The notes under the pieces: generated by a model
What the model was told of the DNA's origin: nothing
Seen by the model: the letters and a program-made list of their open reading frames with translations, nothing else
Databases searched by the model: none
Program-made: the position numbers and the translations under genes
DNA from: Paracamarosporium sp. OC-R06-R3
Taxonomy: Eukaryota; Ascomycota; Dothideomycetes; Pleosporales; Didymosphaeriaceae
NCBI GenBank assembly: GCA_019828545.1
Contig: JACVRA010000054.1
Location: 875 to 64,874 of the forward strand
DNA length: 64,000 bases
Reading direction: 5' to 3'
Shown here: piece after piece, positions 54,598 through 64,000 of the stretch
Layout of the letters: the number at the start of each line of letters is the position of its first letter
Numbering within the stretch: the stretch's first letter is position 1

Positions 54598-57376
54598 ATG
54601 GCGAACGAGACTAGCTTCCTATCTCAGACGCTCCAGTCTATCACTATCACCAAAAAGCGCGAGCAGGACAAACGCAGGAAGACCTTCGAAGCCCGCAAAA
54701 CCAAGTTATTGCAAGCAGTTGATGCTTCTGATGATCTACGTGCTCGGCTCGGAGTGATGCTCTCTGGAATCCAAGACCTCTCATTCAGTAACAAAGGCGT
54801 TCAGTATGTCGACACGGATCAGGAGCAATCTGTTCAAAACATGACTCGCTACTTGGAACAGTCGAGACGCGATCCTTCGGTATCACTGAACATCCTCCAT
54901 CGCTTTGAAACAAAGATGCGCGAAAAGTTGAATCAGGAGAGCGAGCGCTTCGACTTTGCGAATCTCTACTACCGTCTTCTTACGGAGTGGACATCCGCCG
55001 ATAGCAAGCCGATCATTGAATCAGAAAGCAAGCAAGATGAGCTGGATGGGTCTTTTGAGCATGTTCAGCGATATAACCTACAGAATCTCAAAGACAAATT
55101 TACGAGCGTTGTGTTTACGCCTTTAGAGACAGACGGGGGAGAGATTGACGCCTATCTCAGCTCACTATTCGATGACGATTATGCCCAAAACATCTTGAAT
55201 CACCTTCGCACGAACGTGGCTCGCTTTGCGGTCGAGCTCAAGCAGCGCACGAATCCATTTGACTTATCTGTCTTGAGGCAATGCATTCAAGCTTTGCTTA
55301 CAAACGACCTCCTCAACGATGACGCTAAGGCAACCTTGTCAGATTTTTCAACAAACAACGTTGTACTTTCTGAGATTGCCGATGTGTTGAACCTCAGATT
55401 CTCTGATCTTGACAATTGGTCATGGGAGGCAGACGATGGAATGTATTACGAGCCAAGACGACAAGCCAATGGGAAATTCCGTATTATGATGGATCAAGAT
55501 ATTCTGCAGGCCATCTTCTTGCATTACATTGCAGTATCTTGGAGTGCACACCTGAAAGTTGAATTTAGCAAGCTGGCGCACGATGACAAGTTCTGGAAAG
55601 CAGCAAACAAACCCTCTGGGCTCGATGAAACGCGCCGCGCATATTTCACCAACGAGCGTGTACGCTCGGACGCGGGCGTCGCAGCTGCACAACTAGATAC
55701 TTTTCGTCAGGAGTTCCTCTTGTCGGCTTTACCTGAATCGCTTCGCCATGGATCTGACCCTTACGGAGAGGATCCTGACTCTAACGGGGAAAAGCGAAGT
55801 GGCCTAGCCATTCGACAGCTGCTTCTTCAGCAGATTGCGACGAATGTTATCATCAGACGTGCTTTGCACGGGAGCGTTGCTGTGGTACAGTCTGATCTGC
55901 AATGGTATGCGACCGGCCTTCCTCACTCGACATTGTTCGCTGTGCTCCGTTTCTGGGGCATTCCCGAAGTCTGGTTGACGTTCTTCAAGAAGTTTGCCGA
56001 GGCACCCTTGCGAATGGATCCGACTCCTGGTCAAAATGTGCAAACGCGAAAGCGAGGTATTCCTATTACGGACGCTTTTGAGAAGTTGTTTGGTGAGAGT
56101 GTCTTGTGGTGCATGGATGTTGCTGTAAACCGTCTTTCCAGCACCACTCTAATCCGCTTTCACGACGATCTTTGGCTATGTGGTGAACCATCAACGTGCG
56201 CCAATGCTTGGGAGACTATTGAGGGCTTCGTAAAGGTTCTTGGATTGGACATCAACACCAAAAAGACAGGATCTGTATACATCTCGGACAACAATAAAGA
56301 CACTAGCATCGCGTCCAGCCTTCCGACCGGCCCAGTCTGCATGGGAATGCTGCAGCTTTCCGAAACAGGTGCCTGGACATTGGACCAGGCACAGGTCTCG
56401 GCGCACGTACGCCAGCTTCGCAAGCAGCTTGGAGAGAGTCGGAGCATCATCGCATGGGCTCAGATCTGGAATGCATGCATGGGGAAATTTTTCAGAAATG
56501 CATTTGGGAAACCAACCAATTGTTTTGGACAAGCGCATGTCGATGCTATATTAGATACATTTGCCGATATGCAGCGCGATCTCTTCGAAACTCACAACGG
56601 TAGCGTTACAGAATACCTGCGCCAGCAGATCCGCCAACGTTTTGATGTGAAGGACGTACCGGACGCCTTCTTCTTCCTCAATGAGGAACTAGGAGGGCTA
56701 GGCTTACAGAGCCCCTTCGTCTCGTTCTACGTCCTCAAAGACCAGCTGATGAAGGATCCGTTAGACCGTATTGCGCAGTTTCGCAAGGAGGAGAAAAAGA
56801 GATATAAGGACGCCCAGGAAGCATTTGAAGCACTCTCTGATCAGGTAAGAAGAACTCCTAGTGCACGGTGGATTGGATTGGATCCCCACTGTTCACAATT
56901 TGGACGAACACAAGCGTTCAGATTTTCGGCGACGATTGCGTTCTCGTTTTTTCCCTACTAATTCTCTGCTTGCGCTGTAGGACCGCCAACGTCGCTTCGA
57001 TTACCGGTTTCACAGCGCCAAACACACGGCCTCCCTGGACGAGCCATTCTTTACCTTCGAGGAGTACACTACTCACCGCGAAACGCACTCTTACGAACTC
57101 AAGCGAGCCTACGAAGACCTCATGCGCGAACCCGTTCAGAAGGACATCCAACTGTCAAACGATATCAAAGCATGGTTCGAGGAGCTTCGTCACTCACACA
57201 ATATGGGATGGGGACATTTGTCTAGCGAAAATAGGTGGATTATGCACATGTATGCAGAGGAGCTGAAGCATAGATTCGGCGCCCTGAGTATCGTGGACCG
57301 CAATCTACTGCCCAGTGGCGTGATGAAGATGCTCAAACAGAAGAAGGTAGTCTGGCAGATGATTATTTGGGAGTAG
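54598..57376 (+). CDS. Reverse-transcriptase-like cellular gene (rvt type)
   Basis: Exons 54598-56844 and 56981-57376 (136-nt intron, GTAAGA, TACTAAT branch, TGTAG) give 880 aa. The N-terminal ~60 residues are a charged helix (KKREQDKRRKTFEARKTKLL, likely coiled coil). RT motifs are readable in order: motif A SDLQWYATGLPHSTLFAVL (~432), B-like KRGIPITDAFEKLFGES (~485), C IRFHDDLWLCG with the catalytic Asp pair (~523-524), and D LGLDINTKKTGSVY. A ~300-aa C-terminal helical extension follows (GGLGLQSPF). No endonuclease, RNase H, gag or repeats flank it, so it behaves as a single-copy gene. This fits the rvt class of domesticated RT-related genes, with an intron and an intact active site. Biological role unknown. 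Confidence 0.82.
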
Positions 57377-57525
57377 ATTGATATCAGCAGGGTTCTATGA
57401 TACAGTCAGAACGCTGCAATCAAGGGTTGGCTCTGAAGTGTTCCACAATCTGGATTACGTATAGGTTGAACAACAGCAAATATTTCGCAAACCTATGATC
57501 ATCACGTCACATGTTCAAAGCCCAT

Positions 57526-58530
57526 CTAATGCTTATGCCCCTCAGCACCACAATTGTATCCAAACGCCCTCCTCACCCGTCTAGCCTCCACCATCCAATC
57601 TTCAAGCTTAGCTTCGCCCCTCTTCGCAACCTCATATCCACTACCGTATTTTGTCTCATAACCTCCCGTCTTCCCCTCAACAATAAGATCCAACCACGCC
57701 GCCAGCCTAACCCCAGCCTTCGCAATCTGCTTCTGGATAACCGGAATCGCAGCATCATAATAAGCACCCTCTAACTCTTTACCCTCAACCGCGTCCTGCC
57801 CCTCAGGCACAACTGTGGTGCAGACATACGAATTTGCATCCTGCGCCCAGACCATTGCGCTGGCCACGGGGTCTGCGATATCGATCCCATCGAGCCAGGA
57901 GGAAGATGCATTAGCGTACTTGCCGGTGCGGATAGCGGCGACCAGTTCCTCGGACCAGTTTCTTGCATCTTCAAGCGAGTATCCGCCTATAAGTTTCTCA
58001 GGGATATTCGAGTCCCAGATGTGATGTAGGTTCGTGGCTACGCCTTCGAACGTGACGTTGATGCCGTTTCCGCCTATTTCTAGGTTCTCCACGTGCAGCG
58101 GCTGGTGGATGTCGCCGAGGAAATGGATCACCCATTTCAAAGCCTTTTGCCTTTCTGCTATGGTGATGTTGGAAGGGGTGACGCGGGAAGTGTAGTTGGC
58201 GATAGCGGAGACGATGCAGCCTTCTTCTGGACAATCCCGCTCGTAGTCGACGTTGCACGAGGCGGGCGGATTGTCTAGTGCATCAATATAGTGCAGAGAC
58301 GCGGAAAAGGCACCTTCAGCGGTGTAGCGGTATGAGTCGGCCCAGGTTGCAACATTGGCAAGGTAAGCGTCTGAGGAATCGTTCAAGAGCGACTTGGTGT
58401 AAGAAGCGGTTTTGTTAGAGATGAACGACTGGGCGATGAAGGCCACTGTATCATGACCAAGCGTACCCCATGCAACTGTAGGAGATATTAGAGGGAGGAG
58501 GCAGAAGAGGGTTGCTTTGGGGAGGGACAT
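57526..58530 (-). CDS. Secreted S1/P1-type nuclease
   Basis: 334 aa from the ATG at 58530, chosen because the signal peptide MSLPKATLFCLLPLISPTVA then sits at the very N-terminus; an in-frame ATG at 58584 adds 18 aa. The mature protein begins WGTLGH, as in P1 nuclease where Trp1 and His6 bind zinc. Further ligands lie in ATWAD, LHYID, HFLGDIHQPLHV and NLHHIWD. These zinc enzymes cut single-stranded DNA and RNA and remove 3'-phosphates outside the cell. Cys residues in ASCNVDYERDCPEEGC form the usual disulphides. Length exceeds P1 by a C-terminal extension. Confidence 0.93.
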   Translation of the reverse strand: MSLPKATLFCLLPLISPTVAWGTLGHDTVAFIAQSFISNKTASYTKSLLNDSSDAYLANVATWADSYRYTAEGAFSASLHYIDALDNPPASCNVDYERDCPEEGCIVSAIANYTSRVTPSNITIAERQKALKWVIHFLGDIHQPLHVENLEIGGNGINVTFEGVATNLHHIWDSNIPEKLIGGYSLEDARNWSEELVAAIRTGKYANASSSWLDGIDIADPVASAMVWAQDANSYVCTTVVPEGQDAVEGKELEGAYYDAAIPVIQKQIAKAGVRLAAWLDLIVEGKTGGYETKYGSGYEVAKRGEAKLEDWMVEARRVRRAFGYNCGAEGHKH

Positions 58531-59013
58531 GGTGTATGAGAAGGGCTTGGAGTGAAGCGAGGATGGTCCTGGAGAATTGAGCATCTAGGAACATAGAGGG
58601 TATATGTACCGGTATGATTAGATTGTAAAGGGTTAATTCAGGACTCGGCCGTCCCGTCACGATCGTCGTACTCCATCGCCACAGCGTTCCGCGGGCCCAC
58701 CACATAATGCACAGCAGAGCGATAAACTAGCCCGAATAGGCAGGCACTTTACCCAAGGCCAGGATACCTCCGAGACGATATAGGTCCCTACAGTTCATGA
58801 TTGGACAATCACCCTGAAACATCAATCGGGAGCGGAAATGGAGATAATCAAGGATGGGAAACCAATCCCCAATGCGAAGTGTACCTGCATGTGGTATATA
58901 CAGCGACGCTCCTCGCCTGCTCGTGGCTCTGAAGTAGAAGATAGGGTATCATAAATATGCGCTCGTAGTCTAATATCTCCGTGACGCCAAAAATCTATGC
59001 TGTCATGACGCAT
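58531..59013. other. Intergenic
   Basis: Upstream of the nuclease gene and downstream of Derlin (both minus strand). Nothing notable. Confidence 0.5.
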
Positions 59014-59889
59014 CTATTGTTCTGGTGCGGGTACAGGTTCTATTCCTCCATCGACAGCGTCGGTGGGCTGTCCTGTGAGGTCCGTGAGGTCCTCTTCGGT
59101 AGGCTCCGGGGGTGGAGGCGGACCCTCGAAAAGGCGGACCCACCAGGCTGGGGGGTCAAGCGGGCTATGATTGTTGTGAAGCGGGGGGTACACGTCGTTG
59201 AAGAAGTACCAAACTAAAAATCGTCAGCGGAAGCTTACTTATGAAGATGAAGATGACATACTGTGACCCACAACAATGCCACACATCTCGTCCTTGGGCA
59301 CCGTCCCATGCATAATCAGCGAGAAGCACAGGAGGACCCAGGGTAGATATGGCGCCTTGAAAACAAATATGCCCAAGAAGCTGAGCATGGTATCAGGGTT
59401 CTTGCGACTCCAGATATAGACCAGCGTGCTTGACAAAGCCGAGCCGAGGAAGGCCATGGAGAACAACGGAGCCATGCACAGAAGTAGCGTCGAAGCGAAT
59501 GTGAGGAGCCACGAGAAGCGGGCCGGCGACCGACCGGACGACTCTTCGAGGAGACGCGAGTACCGCTGTAAGAAGAAGATGTGGTAGAGGAGATCAAGGC
59601 TGAAAGGGCCGAAGTAGAAGAATGTCGTTATAAGCCGCCAATACTGCATCAGCAATCAGCATGTGCTCCGGCATCTATTCGCACGGTGGTGACAAACCTG
59701 GCTTCTCACAAAGACGGTGCGGAAGCTGTAGAACAGCTGAAAGGGCGACACGATGTGGCATTGCACCAACAGGCTCGCGCTCAAAGCGGCAGTCATCCAC
59801 CATCGCGTGCACACGGGCATCTCGTAAAACCATTGCTCGAGCGGGAACTGGCCCACCATGCCGTCACCGCCAGCGAGCACGTTCGCCAT
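59014..59889 (-). CDS. Derlin (Der1-like) ERAD membrane protein
   Basis: Exons 59889-59698, 59643-59262 and 59213-59014; introns of 54 and 48 nt; 257 aa. From MANVLAGGDG it reads FPLEQWFYEMPVCTRWWM, then the WR motif region SQYWRLITTFFYFGPFSLDL across the first splice, several membrane segments, RKNPDTMLSFLGIFVFKAPY and a Gly-rich helix, ending in a proline-rich tail with WYFFNDVYP spanning the second splice. Derlins are rhomboid pseudoproteases that help retrotranslocate misfolded proteins from the ER with Cdc48. An upstream in-frame ATG at 59985 would add 32 aa. Head-to-head with CENP-A. Confidence 0.93.
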
Positions 59890-60510
59890 AGCAAGGGCGG
59901 GATATCGGAGGTGTTCGGGAAGCGCAAGGAGATTGCACGGAAGGTCGCGTGGGAACAGGCCGGGAGACAGAGAAGGAGGATTCACTCGGGTGTTATGCGT
60001 TGTGGGCGAAGGGACAGCTGTTTAGGTGTGCTGGACGAACAAAGTGACCGAGCAGGCGCGCCCACATACGTATGTAGGTCGGCAACCGTTGTGATAATGC
60101 TACGTAACAAGTCCGATTGCGCCCGCATCAGCTGCCAAGCGATTAGATCAGATTAGATCAAGGCCATCTTATCTGATCGCGGGTCGGTCTCGTGACCGCG
60201 AGGAACAAGCGCTCCCAGCCACACCAGCCCCCTCCGTTCCTTGAGTCCCTCTACGCCGCAGGAATGCTATGCGATGCGCCGCTACCACTGAATTACTCGA
60301 TATAGCCCTGTTGTTCTCAAGACTCCGCGCTGCATCTCTGAAAACGTTGACTTGCGACCACGGCGCGCTGTTTGCGAAAAGCTACGCGACTTCCTCGCGT
60401 CGCACGGCAAGCGCGTTTCCTAGCGACTCGTGCGCTTGTGTTCTGTCTTCCACCATTTTCTACGCCCTCGAAATCGACATATACGTACCAAGTCTGCCGA
60501 GTAACACGCG
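59890..60510. promoter_or_regulatory. Divergent region between Derlin and CENP-A
   Basis: About 620 bp. It carries a 10-bp tandem repeat gattagatca (60141-60160). An ACGCG core lies a few bases before the CENP-A ATG; whether it acts as an MBF-type S-phase site is untested. Confidence 0.5.
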
Positions 60511-61084
60511 ATGCCACCCAAAGGTCTCATTAGAAAGAATACGGCTCGGCCGTCGCGACCCATTGGAGGAAGTACGCGGAAAAAGAATGCAGCACACAAG
60601 AGTGGAACTCCTCGGAGATCATCAGGCGGCGCGCGTGGTATGCGAGACCGGTGTTGTTTGCGCATCGCATGCTGATTAAACTGCAGTTGGCGATCCAGGT
60701 CCTGCGCCCAGGGGAAAGCGACGATACAAGCCCGGAACTCTGGCGCTGAAAGAAATACGGAAATACCAGAAAACCACGGAGCTTCTCTTGATGAGAGCGC
60801 CCTTCCAGCGGTTGGTCAGTGTCCTCGGCATTACTCATCGGTACGAGGTTATTGACAAGCACCTGTAGGTACGAGAAATTTGCCAGAACGTCACGACCGA
60901 GGATGGCCCCAACCGGTGGCAGAGTCAGGCAGTTGCAGCCCTACAGGAAGCCACCGAGGCTTTTCTCGTCAGCTTGTTCCATGACGCCAACTTATGTGCC
61001 ATCCACGCCAAGCGCGTTACAATCCAGCAGAAGGATATTCAGCTTGCGCGACGACTTCGTGCAGCATGGGGTATCCCGGTGTAG
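60511..61084 (+). CDS. Centromeric histone H3 variant (CENP-A/CenH3)
   Basis: Exons 60511-60637, 60687-60814 and 60869-61084; introns of 49 nt (GTATGC, GCTGATT branch, CTGCAG) and 54 nt (GTCAGT to TGTAG); 156 aa. The N-tail begins [20 protein letters not shown] and lacks the canonical ARTKQTARKS of H3. The fold starts [17 protein letters not shown] and continues [16 protein letters not shown] across intron 2. Loop 1 ([16 protein letters not shown]) is longer than in H3, a CenH3 hallmark. Helix 2 and the end [20 protein letters not shown] complete the fold. It replaces H3 in centromeric nucleosomes and marks the kinetochore site. The introns leave no long open frame, so it is easily missed. 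Confidence 0.94.
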
Positions 61085-61839
61085 GAAACAAGCACGATCT
61101 TCTGTGTAAATTTTGTATGCGGTGGAAAAAGAGCATTGGGCATTCTTGGAAATGGTCATTGGCTGCATTGTGACAGCCATTGACGGAATAGGGGATTGGG
61201 CGGGACAACTCTGTCGGCGTTTAGCGGCGTAAACCTGGTGTTGGTGAAAACTTTTTGTTCCATTAGGTTGTTGCTATACCCATCAGAGGTTTTGATCCTT
61301 TATCTTTGCATAAGGACTCGTGTTCGCTACACAGTAATTGAAACATTTTAAGCATGTAAATTTACTAACTCTTGTCTTCTGCAGTGCTTTCATATTTTTT
61401 TGCAAACGAGGAGGCTATATGCACTTGCTTTATGTGCTGTCGCTAACGGACAATCAAACCTTTTAGAATTGGTCGATTCGAGTATTTCCGTCAGCGTCTC
61501 TAAGGTCGAGTATCCAATAGAGTCGGACATATCACGCTCTGTCACTAAACTACCGTGGTGTGTTTCTGCTGAGCGATGGTTGGCCTTCACTTTGCAACTG
61601 ACCCGTTTTGATTACATTCCCCACCAAAACGCCCTCGTTCCGTTGGGAAAAGGACTATTTGACTTAGAAATACCACATCCACATACTGTCAATCCACTTC
61701 CACACACTTCCACGCGCTCTACTGTAGTAAGTTTCTCACCAACTACAGCATCCTAGCCACCATCAAATATTCATCTCCGTTTTGACATATGAGCGATCAA
61801 TCTTAGAACACATCAACCCCCCATTTGTACAATTTCATC
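61085..61839. other. Intergenic 0.75 kb
   Basis: A frame at 61400-61756 has no recognisable motif and no gene signals. Confidence 0.5.
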
Positions 61840-62176
61840 ATGCACATCACTGTGCTCCTTACATTCGTTCTTGCGGCAACGGTCTCAGCCTGTAAGTTCT
61901 CGACATCATCAATAAAACCTACATACACAGGCTTTTCATCTAGCCTTTCTACAAAATATCAGTGTTAATTCGAAACCAACGATAGGCAAATGCATCCAAG
62001 ATGGCCACGGCACCGCACTCACTTTCTTTTGTTGCGGTCGCTGGGGCGGCGTCTGGAACGACATCACACAGGACTGTGAAGCAGACAGTATCAGCACCCG
62101 CTTCGCCGGTTTCGCTGGTTGCTGCCGTCAGATGAATACGAAGTCTGATTGTGGCTGTTCCATTGGATGTTACTAG
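61840..62176 (+). CDS. Small secreted cysteine-rich protein (10 Cys)
   Basis: Exons 61840-61891 and 61986-62176 (94-nt intron, GTAAGT/CGATAG) give 80 aa. The signal peptide MHITVLLTFVLAATVSA is followed at once by the mature N-terminus CKC. Ten cysteines occur in 63 residues, patterned CxC...CC...C...CC...C.C...C (FFCCGRW, GCCRQM, CGCSIGC), so up to five disulphides. Size, signal peptide and cysteine density fit fungal secreted effectors or antimicrobial-type proteins. No family name can be given from sequence alone. The splice site regenerates the first Cys codon. Confidence 0.72.
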
Positions 62177-63497
62177 GTACATGTGTTACGAGATACGAAG
62201 GGGGTGGGGGTTGTAGCTGGTGAGGAAGGGAGAGCAGTCTTCGAAGTATTGACGCTATATCTTAGATATTAGAGATGATTATTTAAGATACAATCGGTAC
62301 GACTGAATGCTGTTTGTCGGTCTTTATCTCAGGAAGGTATCGGGCTGGGGTTTAATCCTGTGGAGGAAGAACAACTAGGATAAAGTAGCGTGACATTTAA
62401 TAAATAGAATAGAACATCATTCCTATCTGTTCTTGATCAATTATCACTGTCCATGTCTTCCTTAGACGCAGTCAATAAATCGGAACCCACCGTAACATGC
62501 GTCATTCATCGACGCCTCACCTTTGCCCGGCTGAGCATGTTCTTGCCATGTGCCTTTGCGACATGACATGCTTGATTACATTTAAACTCACAGTTGCAAT
62601 CACCTTTTCGGATGGCCATTTATGCATGTGAAAGGAATGAATGCAAAGCCTTGAGTGAACCTATGGCGGTCGAGATAAGCTCCAAGCTTACAATCGGGAA
62701 GTGGGGTCTGGCCCCACAAAGCCCAACAATATGCACTATTCCAACACGGGTGAACGGGTGCAAGTAATTATCTCTGAAATGTGTTATTACAAGGTTCGTT
62801 TCTCCATTACTGCAGCATCATATCAGATACGTGAAACGCCAAATCTTCTGGGTCTAGTGAGTGTTTCTCTCCTCTCTCGATGCTCGCTCTTTCCTGTACC
62901 TTTCTCGTCTAAATGATGACATGGGTCGTTCCGTTCCGCTCTACCGACTGTGTCTCGTTCCGCATATAAGCAGTGGTCGCTGCAGTCAGCCTGGCGCCGG
63001 TTATATGTCGACGCGAATGCCACCAAAGTGAGCTTATTCTACCAATTTCTCGGGTTTCTGCAGATTTCGTTCTTCAGAAGCGCTGAGAAGCTGGCAGAGC
63101 TGGCAGTCGTGCCTGTTAGGGGTTGTTTTGCGAGCCATGAACCCGATACACTATCCACACCGATTACGATCCACCCGGAATGGCGGGGCGTAACTGACCG
63201 GGAACTCGTTTCTCGGCGCGTGTGCGGTGTGACGAACAATCATCAATAGAAATACCAAGAATCTTCTCAGGTCGCGCGATTGGTTGGTTCTTCCCGGCTG
63301 AAAGGTCTTTAATAGATCTACCGGCAGGGCGAGAACAGCCCTAAATACAGGGGATCGTACGTCGTGCATGAGCAACACTATACGAAGCTTAGAGCTGCAG
63401 AAGCTATGGACTTGCTACAAACGTATAAAGAGAGCTGACAGGAACCATAAGGAGCCAGTCATCGTGGTGGGCAAACCACTCGCTGAATTTTACCGCA
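62177..63497. other. Intergenic 1.3 kb
   Basis: No gene supported. The right end is the promoter of the GMC oxidoreductase gene. Confidence 0.5.
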
Positions 63498-64000
63498 ATG
63501 GCTCCTTTACTATCGCTTGCACCTGGTCTCGCATATATCATACTTCTGGGTCTTTCTTCTGCAGCTCTACTAGATATAAACAACAAGACCTACGAATACA
63601 TTGTCGTTGGATCTGGTCCCGGAGGTGGACCTCTTGCAGCAAATCTTGCAAGAGCAGGGCACTCCGTGCTTCTTCTCGAAGCTGGAGATGATCAAACAGA
63701 GAACCTGAACGTTTCACAATGGGTCAATTTCAATGCCGCGGGAAATGATCCAGCGACAAGATGGGACTTCTTTGTAAAGCACTCAGACGATGCAGCTCGA
63801 GAAGCCCGATACCTCCATCGCACATGGAGGAAAACAGATGGTGGTTTCTATGTTGGTGTTGATCCCCCAGCCGGAGCAAAGCCACTTGGAATCTACTACC
63901 CCCGCGCTGGAACACTGGGTGGATGTGCTATGCACAACGGATGCTTGACAATGGTAAGCCATCACATGGATCTATTCAGTTCAATAACTGAATCGAATGA
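63498..64000 (+). CDS. GMC oxidoreductase, secreted, partial (cut by window end)
   Basis: Exon 1 runs 63498-63953 (152 codons) and ends at GTAAGC; the gene continues beyond the window. A signal peptide (PLLSLAPGLAYIILLGLSSA) precedes the FAD-binding motif YIVVGSGPGGGPLAANLA and VLLLEAGDD. The second motif YYPRAGTLGGCAMHNG matches the GMC signature (RG..LGG...NG; here RAGTLGG). It resembles the flavodomain of cellobiose dehydrogenase and related choline/aryl-alcohol oxidases. Substrate class cannot be decided without the C-terminal half. Confidence 0.85.
   Translation, partial: MAPLLSLAPGLAYIILLGLSSAALLDINNKTYEYIVVGSGPGGGPLAANLARAGHSVLLLEAGDDQTENLNVSQWVNFNAAGNDPATRWDFFVKHSDDAAREARYLHRTWRKTDGGFYVGVDPPAGAKPLGIYYPRAGTLGGCAMHNGCLTMVSHHMDLFSSITESN

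Noticed and set aside
1..64000. tRNA, rRNA, telomeric repeats, CRISPR arrays
   Set aside because: I looked for B-box-like GGTTCGAATCC, telomere TTAGGG arrays and regularly spaced repeats and saw no supportable instance; tRNAscan-SE would be decisive for tRNAs.

Overview
The window looks like nuclear DNA of a filamentous ascomycete (Pezizomycotina, probably Dothideomycetes/Pleosporales; the placement is inference). Genes are short and carry small introns, mostly 47-165 nt, with GTRNGT donors, CTRAY-like branch points and YAG acceptors. Several families are typically fungal: CFEM, S1/P1 nuclease, galactose oxidase, an SRPK-like kinase and F-box/LRR-like proteins. Long intergenic gaps contain worn, stop-ridden gene relics. 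Most intron-split genes below were assembled by hand from splice sites whose joined exons stay in frame.

Layout. Positions 1-25.4 kb are accessory in character: about half is non-coding and often AT-rich. It holds an orphan membrane protein (925-2397) and an SRPK-like kinase whose stop codon lies inside a cytochrome P450 relic. It also holds an SDR with a one-base frameshift, a flavin-dependent halogenase-like enzyme, a decayed paralogue of the first gene, a 5'-truncated aldo-keto reductase, an alpha/beta hydrolase, a small secreted protein, a monocarboxylate-type MFS transporter, a 2OG-Fe(II) oxygenase, a pogo-like transposase relic and an epoxide hydrolase. Together these resemble a dispersed, partly dead secondary-metabolism neighbourhood with tailoring and export functions but no PKS, NRPS or terpene synthase in the window. 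A diverged block of about 230 bp occurs upstream of both the transporter and the 2OG oxygenase.

Positions 26-64 kb are denser and include conserved housekeeping genes. In order: a small membrane protein, a CFEM protein, a Cys-3-type bZIP factor (frameshifted at a homopolymer), a J-domain protein, two orphans, a 710-aa orphan, Tom7 divergent from SF3b49, then a CaiB-like CoA-transferase divergent from a fused hydroxyacyl-CoA/carnitine-type dehydrogenase and YWTD propeller. These are followed by an F-box protein, a galactose oxidase with two discoidin domains, a second F-box protein divergent from a single-copy reverse-transcriptase-like cellular gene (rvt type), an S1/P1 nuclease, Derlin, the centromeric histone CENP-A, a 10-cysteine secreted protein and the start of a GMC oxidoreductase cut by the window edge.

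Highlights: the rvt-like reverse transcriptase with an intact DD, the dehydrogenase-propeller fusion beside a CaiB homologue, CENP-A and Tom7 genes hidden by introns, the eroding biosynthetic neighbourhood, and two frameshifts that both sit in A/T homopolymers and so may be assembly errors rather than mutations.
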